64,000 nucleotides of DNA. It comes from JBDSZL01 sp039925145. Lineage in GTDB: Bacteria > Acidobacteriota > Vicinamibacteria > Vicinamibacterales > SCN-69-37. The stretch spans positions 10,435 through 74,434 of the forward strand of contig JBDSZL010000047.1 in assembly GCA_039925145.1 (NCBI GenBank). Reading direction: 5' to 3'. Of the stretch, positions 7,942-16,864 are shown piece after piece (position 1 is the first letter of the stretch; each line of letters begins with the position of its first letter). The notes beneath the pieces are model-generated. The model searched no databases. It was not told where the DNA came from and saw only the letters and a program-made list of their open reading frames with translations. The position numbers and the translations under genes were made by a program.

Positions 7942-9440
7942 GGCTGGGAGTCTGACACGACGGTGTAGATCACGCGCTGGCGGGTGCTGCGATCGAAAAT
8001 GAGGAGCGCTGCGGCCTCCCCCGCCTTCAGGCCACCGGCCACCCCGCGAAACTCGGCCGCCGACCGCACCCGCTGCCGGTTGAGCTCGAGAATGACATGG
8101 TTGGTCCTGACCTGCGCGAGGCGTGCCGGGCCCGCCGGATCGACCTCCGTCACGAGCACGCCCTGCACCGATGGCGGAATGCGCAGATGCTCCGCAGTCG
8201 TGTCGTCGAGATCCCTCACGCTGATCCCGAGCGGCGCATCGTCGTGGCTCGCGGCCCGAACATCTGCCGTACGCGGGAACTGGGCGCGCGTGGCGTCGGT
8301 CAGTTCGCGGACGGCGAGCTTCACGAGGACATGACGCATTGCGCCGTCGCGCCAGACGTCAAGTGCGGCTGTGGTGCCTGGCTGGCGGCTCGCGATGCGA
8401 CGACTGAGCTGCTGGTCGTCCTGCACGGGCTGCTGGTCGAGGCCGACGATGACGTCGTACGGACGCAGGCCAGCGCGATCGGCTGGCGTATCAGGCGTCA
8501 CGTCCTGGACGAGTGCGCCGCTGTCGGGGCCGAGATGAAGCGCGCGGCGGAGCGCCGGCGTGACGGTGGTGAGTCCGAGGCCGATGTATCCGCGCGCGAC
8601 AGTGCCGCGCTCGCGCAGCTGCGGCAGCACGGCCACCACCTGCCCAATCGGAATCGCGAAGCCGATGTTCATGGCCTGCGCGCTGATGGCGGTCGTAATG
8701 CCCACTACTTCGCCGCGGGCATTGATGAGCGGACCGCCGCTGTTGCCGAAGCTGATCGCCGCGTCGGTCTGGATAAAGGCGTCGAGGCTCGGATCGAAGA
8801 GCTTCCGGCCAAGGAAGCTCACCACGCCGACGGTCACCGAGTGCACGTACACGCCGAGGGGATTGCCGATGGCGCACACCCATTCACCCACGCGCAACGT
8901 GTCCGAATTGCCGAGCGGCGCGACGGGGAGCTTATCGGTTGTGTTCACTTTCAGAAGGGCGACGTCCATTGCTTCATCGACACCCACCACCTCGGCGCGG
9001 AAGCTCCGGCCATCGCTGAGCGTGACCGTAACCCGGTCGGCGCCCGTGACCACGTGATGGTTGGTGAGGATGAACCCGTTGGGATCGATGATGAACCCGC
9101 TGCCAGAACCCTCACGCGGCGCGTCGGTATCGTCAGTGGAATAGCGGCGACGGGAGAAGCGAGGGAGATCGTCGGAGCCGCGCGATGCGATATCCACGTT
9201 GACGACGGCGGCGTTGAGCCGTGAGGCCACCTCGGCAAAGTCCACGCTGGCTGACACGCTGGTCGGAATGACGGGAACCTGGGCGGTGGACTGCACGACC
9301 AGTGGGGCGCCGTCAGTCGCGGGCCGGCTGATCGCCGCAACACCATGACTGAGTGGAGGTCGAGTGCCAGCGGCGACAAGGCCCAGCAGGAAACTGACGA
9401 CGGCAGCGAGGCCGATGAGGGCGCCAGCTTGGCGGATCAT
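7938..9440 (-). CDS. HtrA/DegP-type periplasmic serine protease with two PDZ domains
   Basis: The 500-residue protein has an N-terminal membrane or signal segment (about 5-25). The chymotrypsin-like domain holds the triad His129 (TNHHVV), Asp159 (DVALLKV) and Ser234 (GNSGGP), with the usual SGSGFIIDPNGFILTN and GNPLG contexts. Two PDZ regions follow, around residues 265-360 (GYIGLGL, DVTPDTPADRAGLRPYDVI) and 385-490 (VLVTEVDPAGPARLAQV). The family degrades or refolds misfolded envelope proteins. No Shine-Dalgarno sequence precedes the ATG at 9440, but a 10-codon mini-ORF ends on it (ATGA), suggesting translational coupling from ligA. A perfect TATAAT lies at 9487-9482. Confidence 0.92.
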   Translation of the reverse strand: MIRQAGALIGLAAVVSFLLGLVAAGTRPPLSHGVAAISRPATDGAPLVVQSTAQVPVIPTSVSASVDFAEVASRLNAAVVNVDIASRGSDDLPRFSRRRYSTDDTDAPREGSGSGFIIDPNGFILTNHHVVTGADRVTVTLSDGRSFRAEVVGVDEAMDVALLKVNTTDKLPVAPLGNSDTLRVGEWVCAIGNPLGVYVHSVTVGVVSFLGRKLFDPSLDAFIQTDAAISFGNSGGPLINARGEVVGITTAISAQAMNIGFAIPIGQVVAVLPQLRERGTVARGYIGLGLTTVTPALRRALHLGPDSGALVQDVTPDTPADRAGLRPYDVIVGLDQQPVQDDQQLSRRIASRQPGTTAALDVWRDGAMRHVLVKLAVRELTDATRAQFPRTADVRAASHDDAPLGISVRDLDDTTAEHLRIPPSVQGVLVTEVDPAGPARLAQVRTNHVILELNRQRVRSAAEFRGVAGGLKAGEAAALLIFDRSTRQRVIYTVVSDSQP

Positions 9441-9469
9441 GACGAGGCAGGGGGCGTGGGCACTGGCAT
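9437..9469 (-). CDS. Possible coupling mini-ORF between ligA and the HtrA gene
   Basis: A ten-codon reading frame (MPVPTPPASS) starts with an ATG that shares a base with the ligA stop (TGATG) and stops with a TGA that overlaps the protease ATG (ATGA). It has an AAAGGA ribosome-binding sequence four bases upstream, whereas the protease gene has none. This is a sequence-level observation; translation is not proven and such a short frame could occur by chance. Confidence 0.25.
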   Translation of the reverse strand: MPVPTPPASS

Positions 9470-11493
9470 CAGTCCTTTCCCATTATAAGGGCCAGAAAAC
9501 GCTCCTCATCGAGCTCGGCCACGCCGAGGGCCCGCGCTTTGTCGAGTTTGGTGCCGGCCTCGTGCCCAACGACCAGCCACGACGTCTTCTTGCTGACGGC
9601 GCTCCCCACTTTGCCACCAAGCCGCTCGATCGCCTCGGCTGCGGCCTCCCGGCTCATGCGGTCGAGCGTCCCTGTGATGACGAATGTCTGGCCGGCGAGC
9701 GTCTGCCGCTCTGGCATACCACCTTCGGGAACCTCGTCTTCGGTTCGAACGCCTGCTTCGGCCAGCCTGTCGAGGAGCCGCGCGTTGCCGGGCTCGTCGA
9801 GGAAGCTGCGAACCGATCGCGCCACGACATCGCCAACATCAGGGACCATCTGGAGTTCGGCCAGGCTCGCTTGCCGGAGCCGGACCATCGACGGAAACGC
9901 CCGGGCCAATGCCCGTGCGCCGCCCTCTCCGACGTGGCGGATTCCAATGCCGTGCAGCTGACGCCACAGTTCGGCGCCGCGGCTCTTGTCGATTTCCGCT
10001 ACGAGATTGGCGGCGGACTTCTTGCCCATGCGCTCGAGTGCGACAAGCTGGTCGATCGTGAGCGAGTACAAGTCCGCGTAGTCGCGCACGAGCTCAGTTG
10101 AGACGAATTGGTCGACCAGCGACTCGCCCAGCCCCTCGATGTTCATCGCGCGCCGCGAGGCGAAGTGCAGCAGTCCACGACGGATTCGGGCAGGGCAGGA
10201 GGCGTTTTCGCAACGCCACACGACTTCGTCCTCGGGTTTGACGAGCACACTGCCGCAGAACTTGCAGGTGGATGGCATCTGCCAGGAGGGCCCCCTCGGC
10301 ACGCCGGGCTCGACGACGGGGCCGACGACTTTGGGGATGACATCGCCTCCCTTCTCGACGATGACGAGGTCGCCTTCGCGGATGTCGCGCCGGGCGACTT
10401 CCTGCTCGTTGTGCAGGGTGGCCATCTGGACCATCGTGCCGCCCAGGCGCACGGGCTCGAGGACGGCAAATGGTGTGACCGCGCCGGTCCGCCCAACGTT
10501 GGTCTCGATTCGAATCAGCCGGGTCCGAGCCTGCTCCGCTGGGAACTTGAATGCGAGCGCCCACCGGGGGAACTTCGCCGTATGCCCCAGTTGCTCGCGG
10601 AGCGCGAGGCCGTCGAGCTTGACGACGACCCCGTCGGTGTCGAACGGCAGCTGGTGCCTGCGCTCGCGCCACTCGTCGCAAAAAGCGAGCACCGCGTCCA
10701 CGCCCTCGCAGCGGCGCCAGTGACTCTCAACCGGACAGCCCCAGTCGCCGAGGAGTGCCAACGCGCCGCTGTGCTCGTCCAGCGGGAGCGATGTGCCGGC
10801 GGCCGTCACGATTTGATAAGCGAAGGCACGCAGCCCCCGCTTGGCGACAGCCGCGCTATCGAGCGTTCTCGCCGCGCCCGCCGCCGCGTTCCGGGGGTTC
10901 GCAAACGGCGGCTCCCCTGCGGCTTCACGTTCCGCATTCATGCGCTGGAATTCGGCATGGGGCAAAAACACTTCGCCCCGGATTTCCACCGAGTCAGGTG
11001 GGTGATCGGCCTTGAGCCTGAGGGGAATCGCGCGAATGACTCGCACGTTGCTCGTCACGTTCTCGCCCTGGATGCCATCGCCTCTTGTGACCGCCCGGAC
11101 GAGACGCCCAAGGCTGTAGGTGAGCGCGATGCTCAGACCGTCGATCTTGAGTTCGGCCACGTAGGCAAGACTTGTCTCGACCGGCAGACCCAGGCCGCGG
11201 CAGATGCGCTCGTGGTACTGCCGGACCTCTTCCTCCGTATACGCGTTGTCGAGGCTCAGCATCGGCGCCAGGTGCCGGACGGTCTCGAATCCTTCGGCCG
11301 GGCGGCCACCCACGCGCTGCGTGGGAGAGCTGGGATCGCCCAGCTCCGGGTGCTCGGCTTCGAGCGCCGAGAGCTCCCGCATCAGACCATCGAACTCGGA
11401 GTCCGAGATCTCGGGGCTGTCGTGGATGTAGTAGCGCTCCTCGTGGTGGCGAATCAGATCTCGGAGCCGGGCGATGCGATCGGCAGGGGTCAT
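9469..11493 (-). CDS. ligA: NAD-dependent DNA ligase LigA
   Basis: This 674-residue enzyme seals nicks during replication and repair using NAD as the adenylate donor. The ATG at 11493 gives the normal family length; a longer frame to 11718 would add 75 low-complexity residues with no homologous look. The Ia domain includes the YYIHDSPEISDSEFD motif. The adenylation lysine is Lys116 in AELKIDGLS, and RGDGIQGENVT and GRTGAVTPFA follow. A four-cysteine zinc finger (CKFCG...CENASCPARI) precedes the HhH region, and a C-terminal BRCT domain begins near LAGQTFVITGTL. It is the third gene of a minus-strand run after polyprenyl diphosphate synthase. Confidence 0.96.
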   Translation of the reverse strand: MTPADRIARLRDLIRHHEERYYIHDSPEISDSEFDGLMRELSALEAEHPELGDPSSPTQRVGGRPAEGFETVRHLAPMLSLDNAYTEEEVRQYHERICRGLGLPVETSLAYVAELKIDGLSIALTYSLGRLVRAVTRGDGIQGENVTSNVRVIRAIPLRLKADHPPDSVEIRGEVFLPHAEFQRMNAEREAAGEPPFANPRNAAAGAARTLDSAAVAKRGLRAFAYQIVTAAGTSLPLDEHSGALALLGDWGCPVESHWRRCEGVDAVLAFCDEWRERRHQLPFDTDGVVVKLDGLALREQLGHTAKFPRWALAFKFPAEQARTRLIRIETNVGRTGAVTPFAVLEPVRLGGTMVQMATLHNEQEVARRDIREGDLVIVEKGGDVIPKVVGPVVEPGVPRGPSWQMPSTCKFCGSVLVKPEDEVVWRCENASCPARIRRGLLHFASRRAMNIEGLGESLVDQFVSTELVRDYADLYSLTIDQLVALERMGKKSAANLVAEIDKSRGAELWRQLHGIGIRHVGEGGARALARAFPSMVRLRQASLAELQMVPDVGDVVARSVRSFLDEPGNARLLDRLAEAGVRTEDEVPEGGMPERQTLAGQTFVITGTLDRMSREAAAEAIERLGGKVGSAVSKKTSWLVVGHEAGTKLDKARALGVAELDEERFLALIMGKD
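9482..9487 (-). promoter_or_regulatory. Consensus -10 box upstream of the HtrA gene
   Basis: A perfect TATAAT reads on the minus strand inside the last codons of ligA, about 42 bases before the protease ATG. No good -35 is present at 16-18 bases, so it is either a weak or activator-dependent promoter, or part of the ligA coding sequence (Leu-Ile-Met) by chance. Confidence 0.3.
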
Positions 11494-11543
11494 GCGCGCA
11501 CGGGGGTGGCTGGTGAAAGGGTTGGTGCGCGTGCCCGCGCGGC

Positions 11544-12545
11544 TCAGCGGTCGCGGTTGATGACGTAGTCGGCCAGGGCGATGAGACCGTCGCGCTCGGG
11601 CGAGATCGGGAAACCGCTGGCGAGGCTGTCTTTGGCCTTGGTCGCGTGCAGGACCGCACGCTCGAACGCCGCCTCGATCGCGCCATGTTCGGCGAGCAGA
11701 TCCTGGATGGTGCGCCACTTCTCCGGCGTGACCTGGCCGTCGGCGATCACGGCATGAATCAGTTGCGCGGCCTCGGGTCCGCTGCGCTGCAGCAGCAGGA
11801 TGATGGGCAGCGTGACCTTGCCCTCGCGCAAATCACCGCCAATCGGTTTGCCGAGCGCCGACTCCTCCGCCATGTAATCCAGCACATCGTCCACAATCTG
11901 AAACGCGATGCCGAGATTCAGACCGTAGTCGCGGAGGGCCACGCGTTGTTCGGGCGTGGCGCTGCCAAGCAGCCCGCCGATCTCGGCGCAGCCGGAGAAC
12001 AGATACGCCGTCTTGCGGCGAATGATCTCGAAGTGCTCGTCTTCGGTGATGCTGGCGTCGCCCGTCTTCGTGAGCTGGTACAGCTCGCCCTCGATCATCC
12101 GGAGCGTGCAGTCGCACAGCAGCCGCACCACGTCGAGGCTGTCCTGTGTGAGCGCCATGGCCATGGACCGGATGTAGAGGTAATCGCCGAGCAGGACCGT
12201 GATGTCACTGCCCCACCGCGAATGGGCCGTGAGCCGTCCGCGCCGCGTTTCGGCGCCGTCGATGATGTCGTCGTGCACGAGCGTGGCCGTGTGGATGAAC
12301 TCGACCACGGCCGCATTCAGCACACCGAGATCGCCGGTGTAGCCGCAGAGCCGGGCCGAGAGCAGCAGCACCGCCGGACGCACGCGTTTGCCGCCGCTCA
12401 TCTGCACGTACTTGCCCATCTGCGGGATGAGCTCGACGCGAGATTCGAGGTGGCGGGCGAACTCGCGTTCGACCCGGGCCAACTCGTCCCTCACGGGCTC
12501 GAAGATGTGCGAAAGATCGGGGACGGAAGCTGTTGGAGGATGCAC
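11544..12545 (-). CDS. Long-chain trans-polyprenyl diphosphate synthase
   Basis: This 333-residue protein is a class I E-polyprenyl synthase. It has the first aspartate-rich motif HDDIID (Asp92, Asp93, Asp96) followed by ETRRG, the GGKRVRP motif (51-57), and the second motif IVDDVLD (Asp219, Asp220, Asp223). Small residues before the first motif (HTATLV) resemble synthases making 35-50 carbon chains, so the likely product is the side chain of menaquinone or ubiquinone (inference). The start is GTG at 12545; an AGGCGAGA sequence lies upstream. Heptaprenyl and octaprenyl synthases cannot be told apart by eye. Confidence 0.9.
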   Translation of the reverse strand: MHPPTASVPDLSHIFEPVRDELARVEREFARHLESRVELIPQMGKYVQMSGGKRVRPAVLLLSARLCGYTGDLGVLNAAVVEFIHTATLVHDDIIDGAETRRGRLTAHSRWGSDITVLLGDYLYIRSMAMALTQDSLDVVRLLCDCTLRMIEGELYQLTKTGDASITEDEHFEIIRRKTAYLFSGCAEIGGLLGSATPEQRVALRDYGLNLGIAFQIVDDVLDYMAEESALGKPIGGDLREGKVTLPIILLLQRSGPEAAQLIHAVIADGQVTPEKWRTIQDLLAEHGAIEAAFERAVLHATKAKDSLASGFPISPERDGLIALADYVINRDR

Positions 12546-12617
12546 GTAAACGGGTCTCGCCTGAGAACGCGACGCCGATGAAACCTGCGGGAATCAGACC
12601 ATAGGTTGAAGGGTGTG

Positions 12618-13412
12618 TCAACGCGCCTGTGTGAGCGGTGTGCGCGCGATCAGCGTCGAAAAATTAGTGGCCAGCCGTTCGGCGAGCGCCGCGGCCGACG
12701 TGCCGCGCGTGGCGGCCAGCACCGCGAACGTCTCGGCGACCCAGGCTGGCTCGTTGCGCTTCCCCCGATGCGGCACCGGGGCGAGAAAGGGCGCGTCTGT
12801 TTCGATGAGCAGCCGGTCGTCGGGAACGAACGCGGCCAGATCGCGCAGGTTGCCCGACCGGGGAAACGTGAGGATGCCGGAAAGCGACACGTAGAAGCCG
12901 AGCTCGAGCGCGGCACGCGCTTCGTCGACCGTGCCGCTGAAACAGTGCATGACGCCCCGCACGCCGGCCGCCTGTCTGATGATGGCGAGCGTGTCGTCTG
13001 TGGCCTCCCGCGTGTGGATGGCGACCGGCAGGCCGGCGAGACGTGCCACCTCGAGCTGGGCGGCGAACACCTCGCGTTGAATCTCGCGCGGCGAATGGTC
13101 GTAGTGATAGTCGAGGCCGATCTCACCCACGGCCATCGCCTGCGACTGTTGGACCGCCTCGGCCGTGCGCTCGGCCGAGACGAGCGGCGCGTCCCCATAC
13201 TGGCCAGCCCGGTGCGGATGAATCCCTGCCGCGAAGAGCACGCCAGGCCAGGCGGCCCGCACGGCTGTTACCCGTTCGATTTCAGCAGGCTCGTCGGCCG
13301 AGAGAATGCACAGGGCCCCGGTTACCCCCGCCGCATGCGCCCGTTCGACCACGGCCGGCAGATCGGCCACGAAGACCTCGTCTGCCAGATGGCAATGCGA
13401 ATCGATGAGCAT
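12618..13412 (-). CDS. TatD-family metal-dependent hydrolase
   Basis: The 264-residue protein is a TIM-barrel metal hydrolase of the TatD family. It begins with the metal-binding DSHCHL motif (His6, His8), followed by GEIGLDYHYD, IHTREA, HCFSG and LIETDAPFLAP in the usual order. TatD enzymes are exonucleases active on DNA and implicated in repair of damaged ends; the exact substrate is often unclear. It lies 36 bases downstream of metG, an arrangement (metG-tatD) common in bacteria. Confidence 0.93.
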   Translation of the reverse strand: MLIDSHCHLADEVFVADLPAVVERAHAAGVTGALCILSADEPAEIERVTAVRAAWPGVLFAAGIHPHRAGQYGDAPLVSAERTAEAVQQSQAMAVGEIGLDYHYDHSPREIQREVFAAQLEVARLAGLPVAIHTREATDDTLAIIRQAAGVRGVMHCFSGTVDEARAALELGFYVSLSGILTFPRSGNLRDLAAFVPDDRLLIETDAPFLAPVPHRGKRNEPAWVAETFAVLAATRGTSAAALAERLATNFSTLIARTPLTQAR

Positions 13413-13448
13413 GGCGCCGGTTCGTGTCCTGATGCGGGGAGGTCTGCC

Positions 13449-15485
13449 TCAGCGGATGCGCGTGCCGGGGGCCGGGGGCTGATCGAAGGCGACCAGCATC
13501 GGCTTGCCACCGTCGCCGGTCGCGGCCAGGATCATGCCGTTCGACTCAACGCCCATCAGCTTCGCGGGCTTGAGGTTCGCCACGATGGCGACCGTACGGC
13601 CGATGAGAGCCTCGGCTTCGTATGCCTCCGCAATGCCCGCCACGATGGTGCGCTTCTCGGTGCCGAGATCGACTTCGAGTTTCATCAGCTTCTTGGAACT
13701 GGGCACGCGCTCGGCGGCGAGAATCTTCGCCACGCGCAGGTCCACCTTCATGAAGTCGTCGATCGACAGCAGCCCGTCGGCCGAAGTCGGAGGCGCTGCC
13801 CCGACAGGCGCAGCCGGCGCTGGGGGCGCGGGCACGGGTGAAGCGGGCGGCGACCATGCGGTTGCAGGCGCGGGAGCACCCGGTACGTCTTTCGGCAGTT
13901 CACTCACAGCACTCTCCTTGTCCGCACTGGCGGACTCTGATTTGGGGGCCTCGAGGCGAGGCCACAGCACATCGCCGCGCGTGATGCGACGGGATCCGGT
14001 GTCTGTGACCGCGGCATCGACGTCGAACCGGAGATCGTTGGCGCGGGTCTGGGACGCGCCCAGACGGCTCAGGATGAGCTCGGACGATCCGGGCATCACC
14101 GGGCTGAGCAGGACGGCCGCGACACGCAGGCCCTCGGCCGCGGTCCACAGCACCTGATCGAGCTCGGCGCCGCGCTCCTGCTTCGCCAGCGCCCAGGGCT
14201 CGCTCGTCGCGATGTATTCGTTCGTCGCATCGACGAGCCTGAACACCGTTTGGCACGCCGCGTCGAGCGCCAGTCGATCCATGGCCCGGCCATAGTCGTG
14301 CTTCGCTGTGGCAATCGCGCCTCCGAGCGGCTCGCCGCAGGCAGTGGCGCGCAACTCTCCGCCTCTGTAGCGCTCGGCCATCGCTGTGATGCGATTGACC
14401 AGGTTGCCGAGGTTGTTCGCGAGGTCGACGTTGTACTTCTCTTCGAACCTGGTCCAGCTGAAGTCGCCGTCCGATCCGAACACGATCTCTTTGGTCAGAT
14501 ACAGCCGCAACGGGTCGCACCCGAGCCGCGCCGCCGCCTCGGTGGGATCGATGATTGTCCCAGGCGTGGACTTGCTCATGCGCTGCCCGTCTTTCGTCAA
14601 GAAACCATGACCGAAGACGTGGCGCGGCAACGGCAGCTTGGCGGCCATCAGCATGGCCGGCCAGATGACCGTGTGGAAGCGCGTGATGTCTTTGCCGATC
14701 ACGTGCAGGTCTGCAGGCCACCAGCGATCGAACATGGCGGGATCGGTGCCGAGACCGACGGCCGACGCGTAATTGATGAGGGCGTCGAACCACACGTACA
14801 CCACGCTGCCCGGATCGAACGGCAAGGGAATGCCCCAGGCCTGTCCTGCCCGGCTCACCGACACATCGTCGAGCCCGCCTTCGATTAGGCGGAGAATTTC
14901 GTTGCGGCGGATATCGGGCTGGATGAAGTCGGGATGTGCGGCGAAGTGGTCGAGCAGCGGCTGCTGATACCGCGAGAGCCGGAAGAAGTAGTTGTCTTCC
15001 TTCAGCCACTGCGGTTCCGACTGTGGATGCAGCGGGCAGCGGCCGCCGACGAGATCCTTCTCTTGTTTGAAGGCCTCGCAGCCGACGCAGTACCAGCCTT
15101 CGTACGTGCCGCGGTAGATGTCGCCAGCGTCGTGGAGCCGCGTCGCAATTTCAGTGACCGCGGCTTTATGACGAGGCTGGGTGGTCCGAATGAAGTCGTC
15201 GAATGAGATATCGAGACTCCGCCACGCCTGGCGAAACTCGTCTTCCATTCTGTCGCAGTAGGCGGTGGGGTCGAGGCCGGCTTCGGCAGCCTGCCGAAAC
15301 ACGTTCTGCGAGTGCTCGTCGTTGCCCATGACGAACCGTACGTCGAACCCGCGCAGGCGCTTGTAGCGGGCGATGACATCGGCGGCAATCTTCTCGTACG
15401 CGGTGCCAAGGTGCGGCCGGCTGTTGACGTAGTCGATGGCGGTGGTGAGATAGAAGCGAGGCATGGGCGGGCGCGAAGACGTCAT
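13449..15485 (-). CDS. metG: Methionyl-tRNA synthetase
   Basis: This 678-residue enzyme charges tRNA-Met. The ATG at 15485 overlaps the larC stop by four bases (ATGA); a second ATG at 15464 is the other candidate, and an upstream extension to 15746 is rejected as non-homologous. The catalytic domain shows PHLGTAY (HIGH equivalent), the zinc-knob cysteines CVGC...CPLH, and RMSKS (KMSKS equivalent). An Ala/Pro-rich linker (around 510-570) leads to a C-terminal EMAP-type tRNA-binding domain (DFMKVDLRVAKILAAE, GMILAAT) that usually mediates dimerisation. The class with an appended tRNA-binding domain is common outside the proteobacterial core. Confidence 0.96.
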   Translation of the reverse strand: MTSSRPPMPRFYLTTAIDYVNSRPHLGTAYEKIAADVIARYKRLRGFDVRFVMGNDEHSQNVFRQAAEAGLDPTAYCDRMEDEFRQAWRSLDISFDDFIRTTQPRHKAAVTEIATRLHDAGDIYRGTYEGWYCVGCEAFKQEKDLVGGRCPLHPQSEPQWLKEDNYFFRLSRYQQPLLDHFAAHPDFIQPDIRRNEILRLIEGGLDDVSVSRAGQAWGIPLPFDPGSVVYVWFDALINYASAVGLGTDPAMFDRWWPADLHVIGKDITRFHTVIWPAMLMAAKLPLPRHVFGHGFLTKDGQRMSKSTPGTIIDPTEAAARLGCDPLRLYLTKEIVFGSDGDFSWTRFEEKYNVDLANNLGNLVNRITAMAERYRGGELRATACGEPLGGAIATAKHDYGRAMDRLALDAACQTVFRLVDATNEYIATSEPWALAKQERGAELDQVLWTAAEGLRVAAVLLSPVMPGSSELILSRLGASQTRANDLRFDVDAAVTDTGSRRITRGDVLWPRLEAPKSESASADKESAVSELPKDVPGAPAPATAWSPPASPVPAPPAPAAPVGAAPPTSADGLLSIDDFMKVDLRVAKILAAERVPSSKKLMKLEVDLGTEKRTIVAGIAEAYEAEALIGRTVAIVANLKPAKLMGVESNGMILAATGDGGKPMLVAFDQPPAPGTRIR

Positions 15486-16864
15486 TCTATCGTGGGCCGG
15501 TTCAGCCACGCGCCAAGCGCCTCGGCATGAACGTCTTTGACGGAGCGGCCGGTTCGCTCGGCGATGCGCAGGCAATCCTCGAACTCTGGCGCCGCGTTGG
15601 GCGTGAGGCCTGGCCCGGTCGCGACCTTGATGCGAACCGATCCATCTCGCGTTGCCACGTCGACGAAGCGGCGTTCGAGTGTCTCGCGCCACACGCGCGT
15701 GAACCGCACGCCAATCGTGGTTGTCTCCCGAAAGAGCACGGCGCACAGCGCGGCGCGGTCTTCTTCACGTCCCAGCACCGTCATGAGCGTGCCAGGCCTG
15801 CCCTTTTTCATCTGCACCGCCGTGAGGAACACATCGAGTGCGCCAGCCGCGAACAGGCGCTCTGTCGCGGCGCCAAACAACTGGGGGTTCATGTCGTCGA
15901 TCTCGCATTGAATCTCGACGACTGAGGTGGCCCCAGCCGCCGGCTGGTCTTCGGCCGATGCGGTGGCGACAGCGAGATCGGGGCGCGATTCGTCCGGCAC
16001 CGGACGTGCCGTCCGCTCGCCAATCAGCACGCGCACGACGTTGGGTCGGTCGGGAAAGTCGCGCGACCCGGCGCCGTAGCCCACAGCCGCGATCGTCATG
16101 GCGGGCACCGGCCCGTACTCGCGCGCGTAGTCGCTGACGAGCAGGGCGCCCGTGGGGGTGGTGAGCTCGACCTGAGGTCCCTCGCTGTAGACGGGCACGC
16201 CGAGCAGGAGCGAGACGGTGGCCGGAGCCGGCACGGGAAATCGTCCGTGGGCGATGTCTACCTGACCGCCACCCACGTTGAGGGGCGATGCCACGATATC
16301 GTCGATGCCGTACCACTCGAGCGCGAATACGAAGCCGACGATGTCGACGATCGAGTCGAGGGCGCCGACCTCGTGCAGATGCACCTCGTCGACGGGCATG
16401 CTGTGAATGGCGGCCTCGGCTTCGGCCAGGCGCCGAAACAGGGCCTTGGCCCGCAGCTTGCCCGCGGCCGATAACGCGGAATGCCCGATGAGATGCGCGA
16501 TGTCGTGCAGCGACCGGTGCGACCCGTCGGCGTGGGCATGCGCATGCGATGTGCCGTGGCTGTGCGGGTGGTCGTGCGCCTGACCGTGACCGTGTTCGTG
16601 CGTCTGGCCCTGGTCGTGTGTGTGACCGGGACCATGGTCGTGGCTGTGGGGAGTGGTGGCTGACGCTGTAGTTTCGACGACGTCGAACTTGGTGGCGGTG
16701 AGACCCGACCGCAAGACTCGTGAGGCCTGAACCTCGCAGTTCACGCCGAGGCTGCCGAGGGCGTCGCGTAACGCCTGGACGGGAAGCCCAGCGTCGATCA
16801 GCGCGCCGAGCAGCATGTCGCCCGCCGCACCTGTTCCACAGTCGAGATACATCACACGTCCCAT
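15482..16864 (-). CDS. larC: Nickel-insertion protein LarC with histidine-rich segment
   Basis: This 460-residue protein matches LarC, the CTP-dependent enzyme that inserts nickel into the pincer cofactor (nickel-pincer nucleotide) used by lactate racemase and other LarA-like isomerases. Supporting segments are the N-terminal MYLDCGTGAAGDMLLGALID, the VDEVHLHEVGALDSIVDIVG block and the C-terminal MKKGRPGTLMTVL. Residues 73-117 (bases about 16514-16648) are a His-rich stretch with many HDHG/HSH repeats, likely a nickel store. It is one uninterrupted frame, unlike species that need a frameshift to fuse LarC1 and LarC2. No larA, larB or larE lies in the window. Its ATG overlaps the radC stop (TGATG). 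Confidence 0.92.
   Translation of the reverse strand: MGRVMYLDCGTGAAGDMLLGALIDAGLPVQALRDALGSLGVNCEVQASRVLRSGLTATKFDVVETTASATTPHSHDHGPGHTHDQGQTHEHGHGQAHDHPHSHGTSHAHAHADGSHRSLHDIAHLIGHSALSAAGKLRAKALFRRLAEAEAAIHSMPVDEVHLHEVGALDSIVDIVGFVFALEWYGIDDIVASPLNVGGGQVDIAHGRFPVPAPATVSLLLGVPVYSEGPQVELTTPTGALLVSDYAREYGPVPAMTIAAVGYGAGSRDFPDRPNVVRVLIGERTARPVPDESRPDLAVATASAEDQPAAGATSVVEIQCEIDDMNPQLFGAATERLFAAGALDVFLTAVQMKKGRPGTLMTVLGREEDRAALCAVLFRETTTIGVRFTRVWRETLERRFVDVATRDGSVRIKVATGPGLTPNAAPEFEDCLRIAERTGRSVKDVHAEALGAWLNRPTIE

Noticed and set aside
8097..9224. A plus-strand frame opposite the HtrA protease
   Set aside because: It is His/Asp/Arg-rich antisense translation of a protease with intact catalytic triad.
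10108..11568. A plus-strand frame of about 486 codons opposite ligA
   Set aside because: The minus strand encodes complete LigA with all motifs; the opposite frame has no domain.
11494..11718. An N-terminal extension of LigA
   Set aside because: The 75 extra residues are Arg-rich with no homologous look, and the ATG at 11493 gives the standard length.
12606..13841. A plus-strand frame of 411 codons opposite tatD and the end of metG
   Set aside because: It spans two supported genes and has no domain.
15486..15746. An N-terminal extension of MetG
   Set aside because: It overlaps larC coding sequence in another frame and precedes the normal start; the ATGA overlap supports 15485.
16514..16648. 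A tandem-repeat or CRISPR-like signal in larC
   Set aside because: The repetition comes from His-rich codons in a coding region; there are no uniform repeats and spacers.
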